From the NCBI GenBank assembly GCA_039720395.1, contig CM077828.1, positions 15,183,764 to 15,247,763 of the forward strand: a DNA stretch of 64,000 bases, read 5' to 3'. Position numbers and translations under genes: made by a program. Each line of letters opens with the position of its first letter. Within the stretch, counting starts at the first letter, position 1. This document shows positions 1-15,700 of this stretch, one piece after another. A model generated the notes under the pieces. That model did no database searches. It saw only the letters and a list, made by a program, of their open reading frames with translations, and was not told the origin of the DNA. Source of the DNA: Liquidambar formosana. Its lineage: Eukaryota; Streptophyta; Magnoliopsida; Saxifragales; Altingiaceae.

Positions 1-245
1 AGAACTTCGGGAGCCATCCACTCAGCCTGAAGAGGGGTAATACATCAATATCTTGTTGCAAATGTTGCATTAAAGAAACATTAATACTAACAAAATGATA
101 ACAAGGGAGAAAAAATTAATTGCAAGAAATACATCAACATTAATGGGATTATAGACGACTGCAACATTCATAAAAAGGAAATATAACAAAATCATTGAAA
201 CATGCATGTAATGATTTATAACTCAACTGCAATGCACATGCCCCA

Positions 246-276
<31 letters not shown>

Positions 277-3200
277 GACAAAGTATATTAAAGTAATGCA
301 CATGCCCCAACACATACAAACATGTAGATGAAGTATATTAAAGTGGCTTTTGAAACAAAAATAAAGAAAACAATTCACACACGTGTGCGCACACACACAC
401 ACACACACATAAGTTGTGGTTAGAAGTTCTTAAGTTTCTTGAATATCCAAGCTTATTCGTTTAAAGAAGTGCACCACGTCAAGCTGGTATACTAACCAAA
501 GAAAATCATGTAAGTTTATGAAGTGCATTACTAATTCCAATTTATAGCATTCCTCCATAAGGAGTATGCACAAAATCAAAATCCATCCATTACTCTATAT
601 TAAGATAACTCACTAAATCAAGGTTTCTTTTTGATACATCCAGAGGTGATATAGATTATTGCAGAACTGAACACCCAATTCTTGAGCAGTTCAACAAAAA
701 ACTTGAGTTCCTTTCAATAACCCTTTAAGTTAATGTTGCCATATTATCATCAGATCATCTTATCCTACTGCGACCTCAAGACCGTCTCAGAAAACTTACA
801 CCTCAACAGCAAGGGTAAGAACTTTACTCCTCAACAGCAAGGGTAATTAAACCCAATGAATGCAAAAAACATATAGCTCCTTTCCAGTCTCCATCTATCA
901 TGAAAGACAGCAAACTTTATGATATATCAATCATGAATTAACTTTTTGCTAGTTAATTTACTAGTTAATTTTCTCCAAAAAAGACCATACAGAATGAAAA
1001 TATACTTGTATTGTTATTCCCTATTAATTTCGAAAGGATGGCATAGAGTGAATACCAGGTCCCTTATATTCATCCATGATTTCAGCATACAAACAGAACA
1101 AAGCCAAAAGCTACCTCTCAACAGTTTAAATTAGAACCATTTGGATTTATAACGGAAGCACTTCCAAAATCAGAACAATTTATCATTTCACTCATATTTC
1201 TAAGTTGTTCATCTATCACCTAGATTATCCTCACTTTTAAGTTAAAATTTCCCCTATGATCTCCTTTTCCACCCTAATAAGGGCAAAAAAAAAAAGTAAA
1301 GAAAGGAAAAATATAGAAAGGAAAAATATAGAAGGCTCTTTGTTACCAAATTACTTTGTGAGCACTGAGTAATCTACACAAAAGCATGCACACATATGAG
1401 TGAATCATCTCATTTTTCATATTTCAGACTAAAGTGAAGTTCCATTGTTAGGATCCAACTTTATATTAACCTCGTCTAATTTTTTTATTTACATTAGTAA
1501 ATCCTATGCAAATTCTTGATTATAGGAATGTCAATTTCATAAATTTCAACATCTGTTTGAAGATAAGGTACCAAACAATGAAAATGAGGCCCACTAAAAC
1601 ATCAAACCCAACTAAAATTTCCTTATTAAAAGAAGAGCACATCGAAGATTTCAGATATCTGCAACCACCTTGTTCAAGGAGAAACTTGGCAATTAAAACA
1701 TCTCCAAGAGGACTGGGTACTAGGGCCAACAGCACTGCAGTATCTTCTACCGATTGGCTGAAAACTAAACAATGTAACCAAAGAAAAGCAATATTGCGGT
1801 ATTGCAGCATTACTCTATTCCATCTGGAGACACATCTAGCAAACCAACTCAAGAAAATAGATAAGTCAAGTGCCTAGTATGGTGGAGGAATATAGCAGAT
1901 AAATAAAGTACAAAACCATATACAAAACCAGCATTGCAACATAATTTCATCACATCAAATAGTTGAACATCAAGTAATAAATAGACAACCCAAACACAAA
2001 CAGAATGAAAGAAAATGTATATGAATTAGGATCAAATAGGAAAAAGGAAATAAAATGGCTGCAGCAATAAGGAAAAAAGAAAATGGCAAGAGTCCATAAC
2101 TACAGCTTACCGTCCCTGCAGTCGACCTCGAAGAAAGAAATGTGCTGTGCTTCATTCGTGATAACCCAAAATCACATACCTATAAGACAGACAGATTAAC
2201 TAGCATCACACTGAATATGTGTGGAAAATATACAAACTGTATTCAGAATTCTCAGCCATTAGATCAGAATGCCACCTTCACAACCCAGTTTTTGTCAACA
2301 AGAAGGTTTGGAGACTTCAAATCACGATGAACTATCACTGGGGTGCAGTTGTGTAGATAATTCATTCCCCGAGCCTGGGAGTTCAATTTGTTAACAGAGA
2401 CCCATTATCACAAGTGGAATTACCAAGTAAACCCAAAACTTAGCTATATTAGCAAAAAGAAAAGTTGAGAATAATGGTATCATACAGCATCAAGGGCCAT
2501 CCTCAAACGCCTCCTTTCATCTAACTGGTTGTTAGGCCGGTGAATTAACCTGTACAAACTACCCCTGCAAAACAAATTTATGCTTCATTATTCCAAATTT
2601 TTCAAAAAACCAACCAAAAAAACAAGTCATTCGGGAGTTCTTATTAAATATGGGCAATTATGAACAGAGATCAATTCAATAAAATATGATATAAAACACT
2701 TAGCACACAAACCAGTATGATTTTAACTAAGTAAAGAACAACTTCTTCCCTTCATGCATATTAACACTTGATGACAAAGCAATATCTGATAATCAATCAC
2801 GAACTATAATCATTTGTTTATGGGTGACGAAAGTTCTTGGGTTTGTACTACTTGAATTTGTGAGACATGATACATGATAATGTCTTTAAAAAGAATACTC
2901 GTACAACGAAATTCTGATGCATTGACTTTCAAAACATCATATTTGAAAATATAAACATGAATTTGGAAAGAAGTATATCATGCCTACATACCTAGGAAGA
3001 AATTCTGTTACAATAGAAAGATTTGGAGTGCGGGTTATCGCTCCCATGAAGAGAACAACATTTGGATGCCTGACTCTTTTCATGATCCGGACCTAGCAAG
3101 CCAAATTAGGAGTACAATTACTGATTTCAGTTCATAAATCATTACATATTGAAAAGTTACAAGTATAGCAAGTGGCATCAAAATTTAAATCCACAAGAAG

Positions 3201-5535
3201 CCAAGCTGCATGTCACTGTAAGGATGAAAGCACTGAAGTACAAAACAAAACATGAAAGTTGAATCCTCATTAAAAAATTTGGCACTCATTTCCAGTTAAA
3301 TCATGAAAAAATAGATCAAATTTATCATCTTATATATTTAAACAAGTCAATCAATTTGATCATTAGGAAAAATGGAATGAGGGGCAAAGAACATGGCCAA
3401 CACATTCAACCATTTAGGGAAATCACTAGAGGTGTGACGTGGACCAAGTTTCATACTCACCAAAATCTCCTTGTGTGTGTGAGTAAGATATGGTCATAAG
3501 GATCACCAATTCACAATGGTTTAAGAAGTGAAGGATCAAGCATGCAGCAACATGGGACCAGTTTTTCAACATTATAAAGTGTCCAAAAGCGTCAATTTTG
3601 ATTTCATTAAATATCATATAAGACCCAATGTAAAAAGTGCATGACACACAATACGGTATATAAGATAAGGTGTTCTATAAGCATGCAAAATGATATGTTC
3701 TGCATGTTGAGTACAACATATGATATACGATAATACAAGGTGTTTGTTACATATAGTATCTGCATGACCTGTCAATCTTTCATACAGCCAGTCCCAAGAT
3801 TAGAGGAAGGTCAGCCTAGTTAACCCATGTGATTTGTAGGATTGAATCAATCTGTACCTGATATGAACCAAAAGTCTAATTCAACCCAGTACAAAGCAAC
3901 AGGCACCATTCAATACCAAATTTTAATACTCCCATGGAATATTGATGACAAAGCTTACCAATTCGTATACAAATTAACCAGTAGGATCAAAATTTTATAC
4001 GAATGTTTCCATTGAGCAGGAAGTTGGAAATTTTATTTTGACATTCAAAAGATGCAATGACAAATAACATGAATTACATTTCATAGTAGTACAGGTATAC
4101 AGTTGAGTATATGTAGCTGCATGATTTCTTTCTAATAGTAAAGGATCGGTAAAGCTCATGGCTGTTGAAATTAATTATTTTCCTCACACATAATGATTAT
4201 GTTAAAAAAAAATGTTATGCGCTATTATATATATATATATATACAATGGTGTCCCAATCAGCTGCAGCTGACTTACCACTATATTAGATGCATGCCATCT
4301 AATAGTCCATTTGTTTTAAAGCAAATCTAATGGCTCAAAAAGGGATCCGAATGCAACACAGGATCAACCTGGTAAATCAAACCAAACCCCCCCCCCCCCC
4401 CCTCTTCACCTGAACAATTTCGCCATCTTCATCTCCCTCTCTCTCTCCCTTTCCCTCTCCCTCTCACGGTGACAAAGCCCCTTACCAGACATTTTCTTTG
4501 AGTCAACTTACATGAAGAAAAGGGCAGCCTCCCTCCTCAAGCAAGTGTTAAAAATCAGACATCTTCTTGAATCCACTGATGATAGAAATGAGAATATGTG
4601 GTAGCATTGCCTAGATCGTCTAAATGTTGTTAACTCAAACTAGGATTCAACCTTAAAGGCGTGAAAATTCACAAGGAGCACAAAGGCATGGATTCCCCTC
4701 CAAATTAATTCCCCTTCTCTACCATCTACTAGGGAGAACAAAGGCATTGAGAAAAAAAGAAAAAAAAATTTGTTTATGGTGTGGCTCGCACGAGAAGGTC
4801 GCCAGCAGTGAGTATCAGATCCTTCAGAATGTTGCCGGATGGAGAGACTCTTGCTGTGGCGGCACGACCTTCATCGACTGGGATGGAGATGGAGAGGCTC
4901 ACGTGGTGAGGGTTTAGAGAAAAAAAAATACAAAACAACACCAGATCTGAAAAATGGAGGCCATACCTGGATGGTATGCTTCACCGAATGCTGTAATGTG
5001 CTTCACCAGATGTGAGAGGGAAGGAAAGGGGTCAAATCTTTTTTTTTTCATGGAGAGCGAAGGGGTCAGCGAAATGTGCCGTCTCCACTCATTGGATGGA
5101 TGGGTCTAGTAAGGGGCTTTGTCGCTGGTGAGAGGGAGACGGAGACAGAGACAAAGAAGGAGACGGAGAAAACGTTCAGGTGAGGGGTTTGGTTTAATTC
5201 ACCGGGTTGTTCCATGTTGCAACCGGACCCTTTTTTGAACCATTAGATTTGCTTTAAAGCAAATGGACGGTCAGATGACATGCAGCTAATATAGTGGTAA
5301 GTCAGCTGCAAGCTGCAGCTGACTAGAACACCAGTGATATATATATATATATATATATATAGGATGATGATCAGGTAAGCACGTGCTGATATAACTTATA
5401 TCAACACCTGCATTGGGGATTATACCTTGTGCATTAGTGAGTTATGGGGTATATTGGGTTGATGCACAAGGTACAACCCCCAATGCATGGTGCTGATGTA
5501 ACTTATATCAACACGTGCTGATGGGAACATAACCG

Positions 5536-5567
<32 letters not shown>

Positions 5568-8500
5568 TTTGGTGAGTTAGGAATTCAGGAAACAAAGAAA
5601 GGCCTTAGGATGGTATACAGGATGTAAAAAAAAAAGAGGGGGCTGCAGGGGAACCCAATTACAACAATCCAAAAAATCCAAAGGAACTCTGTGCAACATC
5701 AGAAAATACAACCTAAAGATACAAGGACTTTCAACTGCACAGAAGGTCTCACTAATTTAGGTAGCACCCAATGAATCCCCTAAAACAATAGAACCAAAGC
5801 TCCCTCATGAAGGTAAAACGAATAAAGATATAGTCCACTATCTCCTCCTCGCACTTGCATAAGATACACCTGCTAGAAAAATACCAATCTCTACTCACCA
5901 AATTATTCACCATTAGGCATTTATCTTTTCAAATCTGTCCACCCACACACACACACACACAAAAAAAAAAAACAAAATAATAAATAATAAATGAATAAAA
6001 GCCACATTTGAAGGAGCACATGAACCCCAAAACCTCTATGAAGGGAAGAACACCACTACACTAACTGACTAACCCTCCCATGCGATCTAAGAATGGAGTA
6101 AAATTTTAAATTGAAAAGATCCCCTTAACTTTAAACTAACAAACCAAAATATCTTCTCTCTCTCTGTACAGAGTAACCCCATAAAGTAAATCCAAGATAA
6201 GAGACACTTCCTTATTCCCAAATCTTGAAAATTTCTAGCAACAACAGGGCTCCAATGCATGAAATCCCCTGACCACACAGCATACTCTCCCACCCACACC
6301 TCCTTGTTAGTAGCAATTGTTAGGATTATGCCCTAAAGCCAATCATAGAGATGATTGTTTAGGGATTAGGAACAATCAATTGATTTCATTTATGCATGTC
6401 ACATTTATTATTGATTTAATAAAAGGGCTTATTCTATTATGTTTATATGCATCATTTATATTTACATAATATGTCCATGGAGTTAGAGTTGAGAATATGA
6501 AATTACAAAGTGTTGTAATTTTGAGACTGTAAATATATCTCTGTACTAAACTCCTAAAACATTCCTAGTTGAAGGTTCACTACGATGGACAGTGATAAAC
6601 CATAAGACTAGCACTTGTTAGGTTGACTCTATAAGAGGATAGCTAGTCTCAAGCTATTTGTGTGGAGACACTACAACCAACAAGTGGGTGCCTATTATAA
6701 GAATAAGTACACTGAATGTGACCAAAGATATGAGATAAACTGAATAGAGTTTTAACCTGCCTGTCAATCAGTTTCTCATTGTTATAGTGGTACAAGTAAT
6801 CCTTAGACCTGAGATACTATGGTTCTCTTATGCATGTAGCTTCAGAAGTTTGATAACACTAAGTGCAAATCCTATTCAGGGGTTTGTAATGGTGTTCATT
6901 GGCCCTATTGTTATGTGTGTGAAAGCATGTGAGTGATCAACAAGGAATCCATCACTCTCAGGAAAAAGAGAGTGAATGTCTCATAGCGCATTCATTGAAT
7001 ATAACTCATTAAATCCATAGGCCCATGGTAGAATGAATATGGAAAAGAGTTTCCATAAGTTCATCATTGAGTTGATATTAATGAATGAGTATAAAGTAAT
7101 TGAACTAGGGACTTGACAGACTTCCATGTCCTATTAGTTCAATTGGAGACATTGTGTTGATGGAAAGATGGAATTGTAACCTATAAACTATAACAGAAGG
7201 GTTCTTTATAAATGACTATTCATCTCATTAAGGACCACACCATAAGCCATATGCTAGGTGTTACTCATGGTTAGTAGAAGCCCTAATTGATATAAATGAG
7301 TTATAATCAATTAGGGAATTGGAAGAAGTTCCAATTAGACCTTTAATGGAAAGTGTTCCATTGTGCACAACATGTGCTATACCTACTACTTGATGATGTG
7401 AACCCAATGGGTCACACACTGATCATGCTAAGAGAGCTTGATTGTCTATGAGAGAAAGGGTAAAAGTGAATAAAGAATGGTTCTTTAAGGGCTTAGTTTG
7501 TATTTGATACAAATTAGAGGGGTTATTGTGTAATTAGGAGTAATTACACAAAACCCATTAGGGTTTTAATTCCCCCCTTGGCCGGCCCTATGTGGAGGCT
7601 ATATATAGTCTCTTATGATGTAATGACATCATCACTATTGGCATTCCCTAGTGCTGGCCGAAATTCACTAAGGAGACTCTTCTCTCTCTCTCCCTTTTCT
7701 CCACCTCTAGCAACAACAAGGAAGAAGAAGGAAAGGACTTCAAGTTCAAGCTAGGTGTGGATACTGTTGGAGGCAGTACGCTTGGACTGCTCAATCAGAA
7801 TCGAAGCTTGGAGCACAAAGGAGAAGACTTTAATCAACTGTAAGTATCCTAACTCTCTTGGTAGTTAGGGTTTATTGTTTTTGTATTAAGCATAATCGGA
7901 TTCATGGGTTTGGGGATCGTAGGAAAAATTTTATTCCGCCTTTGTTTGTTTTTCCTCCCTAGCTAGATTCCCAACAGCAATAACAAACACATCCAAAAAC
8001 CTTTCCATAGAAAGAACATTGCCATACCAAGCATCCAACCAAAATCACACCCTCTTACCCTCCCCCATCTTAAAGGCCACTCACTTTGCAAGATCATTAA
8101 AACCCACTATAACAACCTTCCAGAGACCCACCCCATGATTTCTTCTCACCTCCTTGGTCCACCACTCCCAATTGTCACAACCATACTTCCAAACTATATT
8201 TCTCCACCACAACCACTCTTTCCATAGCAACCTCCATTAACACTCCCCAACTAGATCATTGTTGAAAAGATGACGAGGCCTAATCCCAGGCCACCCTATC
8301 TCCTTCAGGCTTCAACATGCATATGATGTCATGGATTATTATATTGATTGAATTTAAACCCTAATATCTTAGATATGGTGAAATGAATGTCCATAGCTCT
8401 TCTTGTTAAAAGGATCACAAATTGTTAAATTTTTCATTCTCTACAAAGTAAATTTCTTCAAAAAAAATTTTCTCTTTTTCCCAATTTATTGAGAATAAGA

Positions 8501-9668
8501 AATTGAGTGTATCTTATGATAGATATGATACACAATAAACAATCCATAAATGTTATGATCTATGATGTCAGAACCATGCAATTTTATATCTACTAAAAGG
8601 CACAAGATTAAGCAATTTGGACGTGATTTAAAACAGTTAAGGCTGCTTAAAACAAGATACAGATATATGTCAAGATTTCAACTTTGGAGAGTTTCATTAG
8701 GTGGACCACAAAAGAGACTAATTATATTTACACCGTATTTTATTTCTTTTAGAAGGTAATAATTCATTTAAGGTAAACATCTTTTTCAATATCAATTTGG
8801 TTGTCAATATTATCTGAAAGAATAGAATTATTTCAATTGGAGCAGTTATCTGAAACAAAATACACACACATGTATAGGATTAACTTTTGTTGAAAGATTC
8901 ATCTTCTCTGTTCCTCTCATATTTTTATTGACTGTTAAATGTAACACTTACAAGATACAAAGTTAGCAAGAGAATGGATTCCTCACTAGCACAAAAAGGG
9001 AAGCATCAAAAAATTATATAAATTAATGATATATGCACAAGCACTACGTTAGAGTGATTGGGAAAAAACATAGGAAGCTAATTGAATGTCTTTCTGAAAC
9101 AGGAGCTTCTGCCAGATAATGCAATATGTGCTACTAAATGAAGTAAGATGCCAACTAGACAATATGAATGCAATAATAATAAGGACAATTGCCATAATTT
9201 ATTGAACTGAATTAAGAATACTCAGCAATATCTATGTAAAACATGGACTATCAAAACCATAGTTTTTGAATCACATGCAACAGGTGTGTACTACCTGATA
9301 TGGCATTAATGGAAGTATACTTTCAAACAAATCACACTGCAGTGAAGGCAGCACTCATGAACATCACAGAGATCAATAATGACAGCTTTACTCAAATATA
9401 TTTTAGTTTCACTTAGAGAGTATAAGAAGATTAGATGAGAGTATTTCATAGACAAAAGGATGGGGAGATTGTACCTCACTTTTGAATTCTTCAAGTGATT
9501 CACCAGAAATACCTTGGTCCAGGAACTTCTTAACTGCAACTTCCTAAATGATCAAAGAATGGCAGTAAGGTCAAATTGTATACCATTCAAGAATAAGAAA
9601 ATGAGGTGGCAACCAAGAATCAAGAAACAAAACTAAAAGAAAAATAAAAGTAAAGAAAACAAAAAACA

Positions 9669-9712
<44 letters not shown>

Positions 9713-12700
9713 ACAAAAAAACAAAACAAAACAGAAAAAACAAAACAAAAGAAAAAAAAAGGTACAGAAATACAGTCTTGTTTGGTTCTGTACTCTGAAA
9801 GATGTACTCAGAAACGCATTTTCAAAAAACAGTAAAAAACTTTAAAAACCTTTTTTTTTTTTTTTTGATAAGGAAAAACTTTAAGAACATGTTGTCTTCA
9901 GAGGTTTTATGTTTCCTAAACAGAAATCAGAAAATATAAAACAAGGACACTAATTTGTTGTTATCTGAAAAATGAGTTGTTTTCAAGAAAAAATTTTAGA
10001 AAACAATTTTCGAGAACATGTTGCCAAACATGTTTAGACTTGTTTTCTGTTTTCTGTGACTTTTGAGGACAAAACTGTTTTCAGAGTACACAATGTTAGG
10101 CTTACACAGTCGATTTCCTATCCATAATCTTAAAATCCAAGGAATTATTATAGAATATAAATAAACTAGAGCAGATCATTGATGAAACAATGTTCCTAAC
10201 ACACCCAAAGGCATGACTCACATTTACAGAGAGGAAAGCATTAAAAGAAATTTTTAAGTTTCCAACCTAAAAGCTTAAGCTATTAGGTAGAGGGCCCAAA
10301 CAAGAATATGAAGCCATATCAAACTCAATATATAGACAATGTGAGACTTCACAACACTCTCCCTCATGTACAAGCCTAAAAGACAAGAATGGGCATATCA
10401 CGGGAAACAACAACAGGCTCACGAATGGATCGAGCCCCAGAACGCCAACGACAATGACGGGCTCCAATACCATGTTAATTTTCCAACCTAAAAGCTTAAG
10501 CTATTAGGTGGAAAGGCCAAACAAGTATATGAAGCCTTATCAAATTCCATATTTGGATGATGTGGGATGTGGGACTTCCCAACCGAAACAATAATAATAA
10601 ATAATAAATAAACTAAGACATCTAGGACCAATGCAAAAGAAGAAGGATTAGACCTACAATAGATGCCAGACATAATAAAGTAGGTAAAATTGTAAGCGCA
10701 AACATGAAAACTCACAGTTCCATGCCAGTCTCCACGATATACCTCTCCATATGATCCTGCACACAAAGGATACACCAAAGAAATGAAATAAAACTGAAAT
10801 ATGTAAAGACAGCAATTATTTAGGATCACCTACATGAGAATAAGAACATAAATTTGACAGAATATAATGCACAGGGTAGTACCAAGTCCGATACGCTCAC
10901 CCAAGGTGATTTCCTCCCATGGAATCTCGCAGTCAGCAACATCATCTAGTGCCGCATCAGATTTTGCATTATCATTACCTGTCGATCTATCTGATAGTCT
11001 CTCGCCTTCTTGATTTGCCTCAAAAACATCATGCTGCCGGTCGCCACTACCCCGTGGCTCATAACCAGCACCACCTCCATCTCCATCACTCCGCGTCCAA
11101 TCCATTTGGTTAAAGCATGCAGTAGCACCACTTGGCAAATGAGCAGAACTTTCCATCTGCTCATACTGCTTACTAACAGCAGCAGTAGTTGCTACCACGG
11201 CTGCAGCAGTAGCAGTAGCAGCAGCTGCCACAGGAAGTTCAAGGTTTGAATCAGTGCTTGACTTTGCTGCAGCAACTACCATTGAAGATGCAACAACAGC
11301 TGCTGCTGCTGCTGCCGCAGCAGCAACAGGAACGTTTTTCACATATTTCACTGGACTCACTTCAGACTCTGAAGAAACAAGCTGTCCAGTTAATTCCCTT
11401 GAATCTAGCGGATGGTTGACCCCTAAGCCTTCCACAGGTTTAAGAAGCTCCAATTGTCCTGAAGGACTTGCTTTAGTTGGCATTCCATGATAAGGTAGAG
11501 GAGGCAAGAAGCGAGCTGGACCATGATGATCTTGACCCTTAACTTTCTGGGATCCTTTTTTCATTTTATTTTCATCCTTATCTTCAGTAGGGGGCCTAAC
11601 CTCAACTGTCACCATTTCTTCTAAATTCTCCGGACACATTTCGGTAAACAAGTTTCGGGGAGCAACAACTCCACTTTCAAGTAACACATCATGAAGTTTT
11701 TGAGCTAATTGTGGATTCTCTTTGGCAGCATCAATCATGTACTGGGAAACATCCTTCACTTTCATTCTACGTACAGCTGGGGAGCTAACACCTTCAGTCC
11801 AGGAAGGAGATCTTGCATGCATGTGAGGAGGATTAGGCCTGCTTGGAAGTTCCCGAACCACCACCTTCTCCACATTGGAAGGAAGCCCTGAATCATCTGA
11901 AGACATCTTTGATTCTTCCTCACCTTTTTTTTCTGTGATTAAATGAGTACAAGCTGTGAGTTCACCTCTGTCAGCAGATTCATTTTCTTGAGCAGCAAGA
12001 TTTCTGGACCTGAATTTCTTGTCCAATGTCCCAAACTCTGAATGTTCTTCATATGAACTATTAACGCCACTGCTAGATGAGGCTATATGAGAGGAGTCAA
12101 TGTCTCTAGACAAAGGACTGGTGGAAAAGAAAGAATCATCATATTCAATATGTGATCCTGCTGCATCAGAAGGGATAAGTGTGCCAGGGTCTGCCATTAG
12201 ATCAACAATGTACTCCCTGAAATCCACATTACCATCAGCTTGATGAACAAAAGAATGTCTCATAAGTAAACTACATATAAGACTATAAGAGGAATTTCAT
12301 GCTATAAGATCATTTTAAGCAATTCTTGGCAAGTAAATTGCAATAATTATGTGAGCACTTGAAAAACAAAAGATAAATACAATCTGCTGGAGGTCTATTG
12401 TCTATAAGAATCTCAAACAGAATAATTAAGGCACTCAATTAGTTTATTGAACTACAGTCTATAAGCTTTATGAGCATTAAAAGTCTAAATTTGGCTAATT
12501 ACAAGATCATAAAGCAGCTGGTACTTTCGGATGCATGAAATAAATCATATTCCAATGGAAAGCAAACAGAGACTGTAGTTCAATAATAACAACCACCTTC
12601 CATCGTCAATCTTTATGAAGTTCATAGCCACATCTTCAGAACCTGTGTATTGCTGTCCTTTCACTAGACGGCATGGGATTCCAACACTATCAGCCAAAAC

Positions 12701-15700
12701 CTACATAACCATTAAAAACAAACAAGTACTTGATAGATAAGACTCAAGTGGAAAACCAAGACTCCAGAATATATATAAATATATATATACACACATATAA
12801 TAAACAATAGTTATGAAGGAAAGCAGCACATATGAAAATCTAGCATGACAAACCTGCGATGTTAAATGCAATTAGTACAGAAATTGATAAATATAGGATG
12901 TACTCACCATAGGAGTCACATAATGATGCAGCAGAACACTAGAATAATGTTGTATGTGGCTGTTATGGTGGGCTTAGGGCTTGTCATTTTAGGTTTTGAA
13001 GGGTGGAAGGCTTTGTAGGTGAACTAGGGTTGGGGTAGATCAAGATTCAAGTGTAATAATGGCTGGAATTTTAGCAAAAAAGGTGCTGGAATTTATGGAC
13101 AGTAGCTAGTTTGAGGTTTAGGATGTTAGGGTAAAAGCTCATGGTATGGAAATAGAGTTTGTGTTGTGAGAGCTAGGTTTTAGGCTGAGAAGACAATATT
13201 TCATTAATCAAAGTCTAAATTCGTTTTGGTACAATAGCCCTTATTTATAGACTCTAGAAAACTTGTTAAGTAAAACCTTCTAAAAACAACACCAACCAAT
13301 ATGGAAACCAACTAGGACGCAAACTCTACTAAAATAGAAAATTTCTAGAATCTAGACTCTTAATAGACCCAAACTAGGAAATAACACAAAATAGAAACTT
13401 TTAGAAAATAGAAAGACTAACCAAATTAGAAAGCATATAAAATAGAAAACCTATAAAATTACTTAGGGCCTGTTTGGATAAGCTTTTACTTCCTATTTTT
13501 TACTTTCAAAAGAAAAAATAAAATAAAAAAAATGAAAGTTTTGAGTGTGAAATTTTTGGAAGTTACTTTTAAAAGTTGAGGTAGTAAGAAATTCCAGCTA
13601 CCTCGACTTTTAAAAGTAACTATCAAAAATTTGCACTATAAAAAACTATCAAAAAAGGGGAAGTATAAGCTTATCCAAATCAGCCCTAAAATACCCCTAA
13701 ACATAAAATTATTCTCATACAATGAATATCCCAAATAAATCATAATCTTCCATTTCCTATTGACATTCTTTGCATCACATATAGCTGTCAAGCAAGGGTG
13801 TCTTTCTAGGAGTCAGCCTGACCTAAACTCCATATCATAAAGGCACATGGCAAAAGTGCTAACTATAACCCATCTTAATTTGCAAACTACATTTTTGAAA
13901 AATCACATAGCTGGATCCAAATCCAAAGCTCTTTGATGTAGCTTATGGAAAAGTACCACAAACAACATCGCCCAAATATTGGGTTTGACATGACTTCATA
14001 TATAACCGTTTGGACCCTCCACCTAAAAGCTTAGGCTTTTGGGTTGGAATTTTGGAAATTTAATATGGTATTAGAGCATGTAGTCCTTGGGCCGTTTCGT
14101 TCATGAGCCCGGCTTTGTTGTCCACGTGCCACGCCTGTTTCTGTCTTGTTAGACCTGCACGTGAGGGGGAGTGATGGAAAAGTATTACATTCCACATCGC
14201 ATAAATATTGAATTTGACAAGACTTCATATACCCGTTTGGGCCCTACACCTAAAAACTTAGGCTTTTGGGTTGGAAATTTAACACCACATACTAGAGAAG
14301 AAGCTTGCAACATTGTAAGACCGAAGGTGAATATGGCCAATGTCCATTGATGTCACTGGAATATGTACATCCAGAAAGAAGTTTGACAATCGAACTTAAG
14401 AAGTTACAGAAACTAACTAAGTTGGTGATCCTTTGAAATGAAATCCAAAAGGACCTGATAGAGATATTTAGTAAAGCTTCATCAACATTAGAACTAGGCA
14501 ATTACAAGTCCATTAGTGAATAAATTGGGAAAACTTGTAAATTATCTTTCCAAATGAAATATCCTTCTAAAATCTAACCTGTTATCATTACCCACCTTAA
14601 ACAGTACCCCCCTTAAATATTTTCTTACACCCTTGTATGATTGATTTCTAAAGCTCAATCCCATGGGAAGCTCTCACCTCCTTTGAACTCCAAACTCCAT
14701 TCCCATATCCATAATTTCAAACAACAGCTCTTCATCATAAACTCTCTCTTTCCAATTCAAATCTCCAAAGCCATTTCCCCAAAAGAGCTTAATTCATGAG
14801 CGTGAGAGGCCCTAAAACTAATAAAACTTCCTTTATTTTTCTTTCTTCTCTCACACTTTCTTCTGTTTCTTCTCAACTTAGGTTTGGAGATCATTGAGGG
14901 CTCAATGGTAGTGATAGATTGCAAGATAACAGATTAACTGAAGACTGCAATAATCTTGAGATTTATGGAGCTTATCAAGATGATATGAAAAACATCTCAA
15001 TTTTCAAGAATCACAAAGTCATGAAATGCATAAGCCCCTTTAGGGATAAGGGCAACTTTCTAATACTTGCTCAGGACTCGCTGGTGCTAAGCCTGTGAGA
15101 GTAAACAGAAGCCTCGTTTTGGAATACTCAAGGTTGATTTTTCCCAACAAGAGGGGATCGATGTGCCTTCATCATGTGATTAGATCCCATCAATGGCACA
15201 ACTTTCAAGAACCTTGAGGATCATATGATCATTTTCAATCGTGTTCGGAATCTTTAATTATAATTTGTTTAATTTTTATTTTAAACTCTTCAAAATTTCA
15301 GGAATAAAATATGGGTCCTAATTTGTTACTATATGAGGTAGGGTTAGTTTTAGATGGCTTCCGTGTTCTTAGGGTTTGTGAAGCCTATAAATTGGCCTTG
15401 TTTAAAATCTTTAAATCACTATTTCTAATTTTTCATTTTAGAAGTTTTTACAGGTCCTAATTTGTAACCATATGGGGTAGGGTTCGTCTTAAATGGTTGC
15501 CATGTGTTTTTAGGTTTTTGTGAGGCCTGTAAATTATTCTTATGGGAGTAAAATGAGTGTAGACCCCTATGCTGATTAACGAATGAAAATTGATTAGTTT
15601 CTCGAAAGAGCTTCTCTCTCTCTCTCTCTCTCATGGGAGGCATGAAAGACCGCTTTGCACCCTCTCTCTCTATCTCTTCTCTTCTTTTTAGTTGAGAGGC

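Noticed and set aside
223..408. 61-codon Cys/Val-rich minus-strand frame
   Set aside because: Translation of CA/GT microsatellites inside kinase intron 10.
10488..10829. 113-codon frame containing [11 protein letters not shown]
   Set aside because: Only 41 bp (10716-10756) is a real exon of the kinase; the rest is intron and TRIM sequence.
10919..11891. Several plus-strand frames opposite kinase exon 4
   Set aside because: Shadows of the coding exon; low complexity from the alanine codons and no domains.
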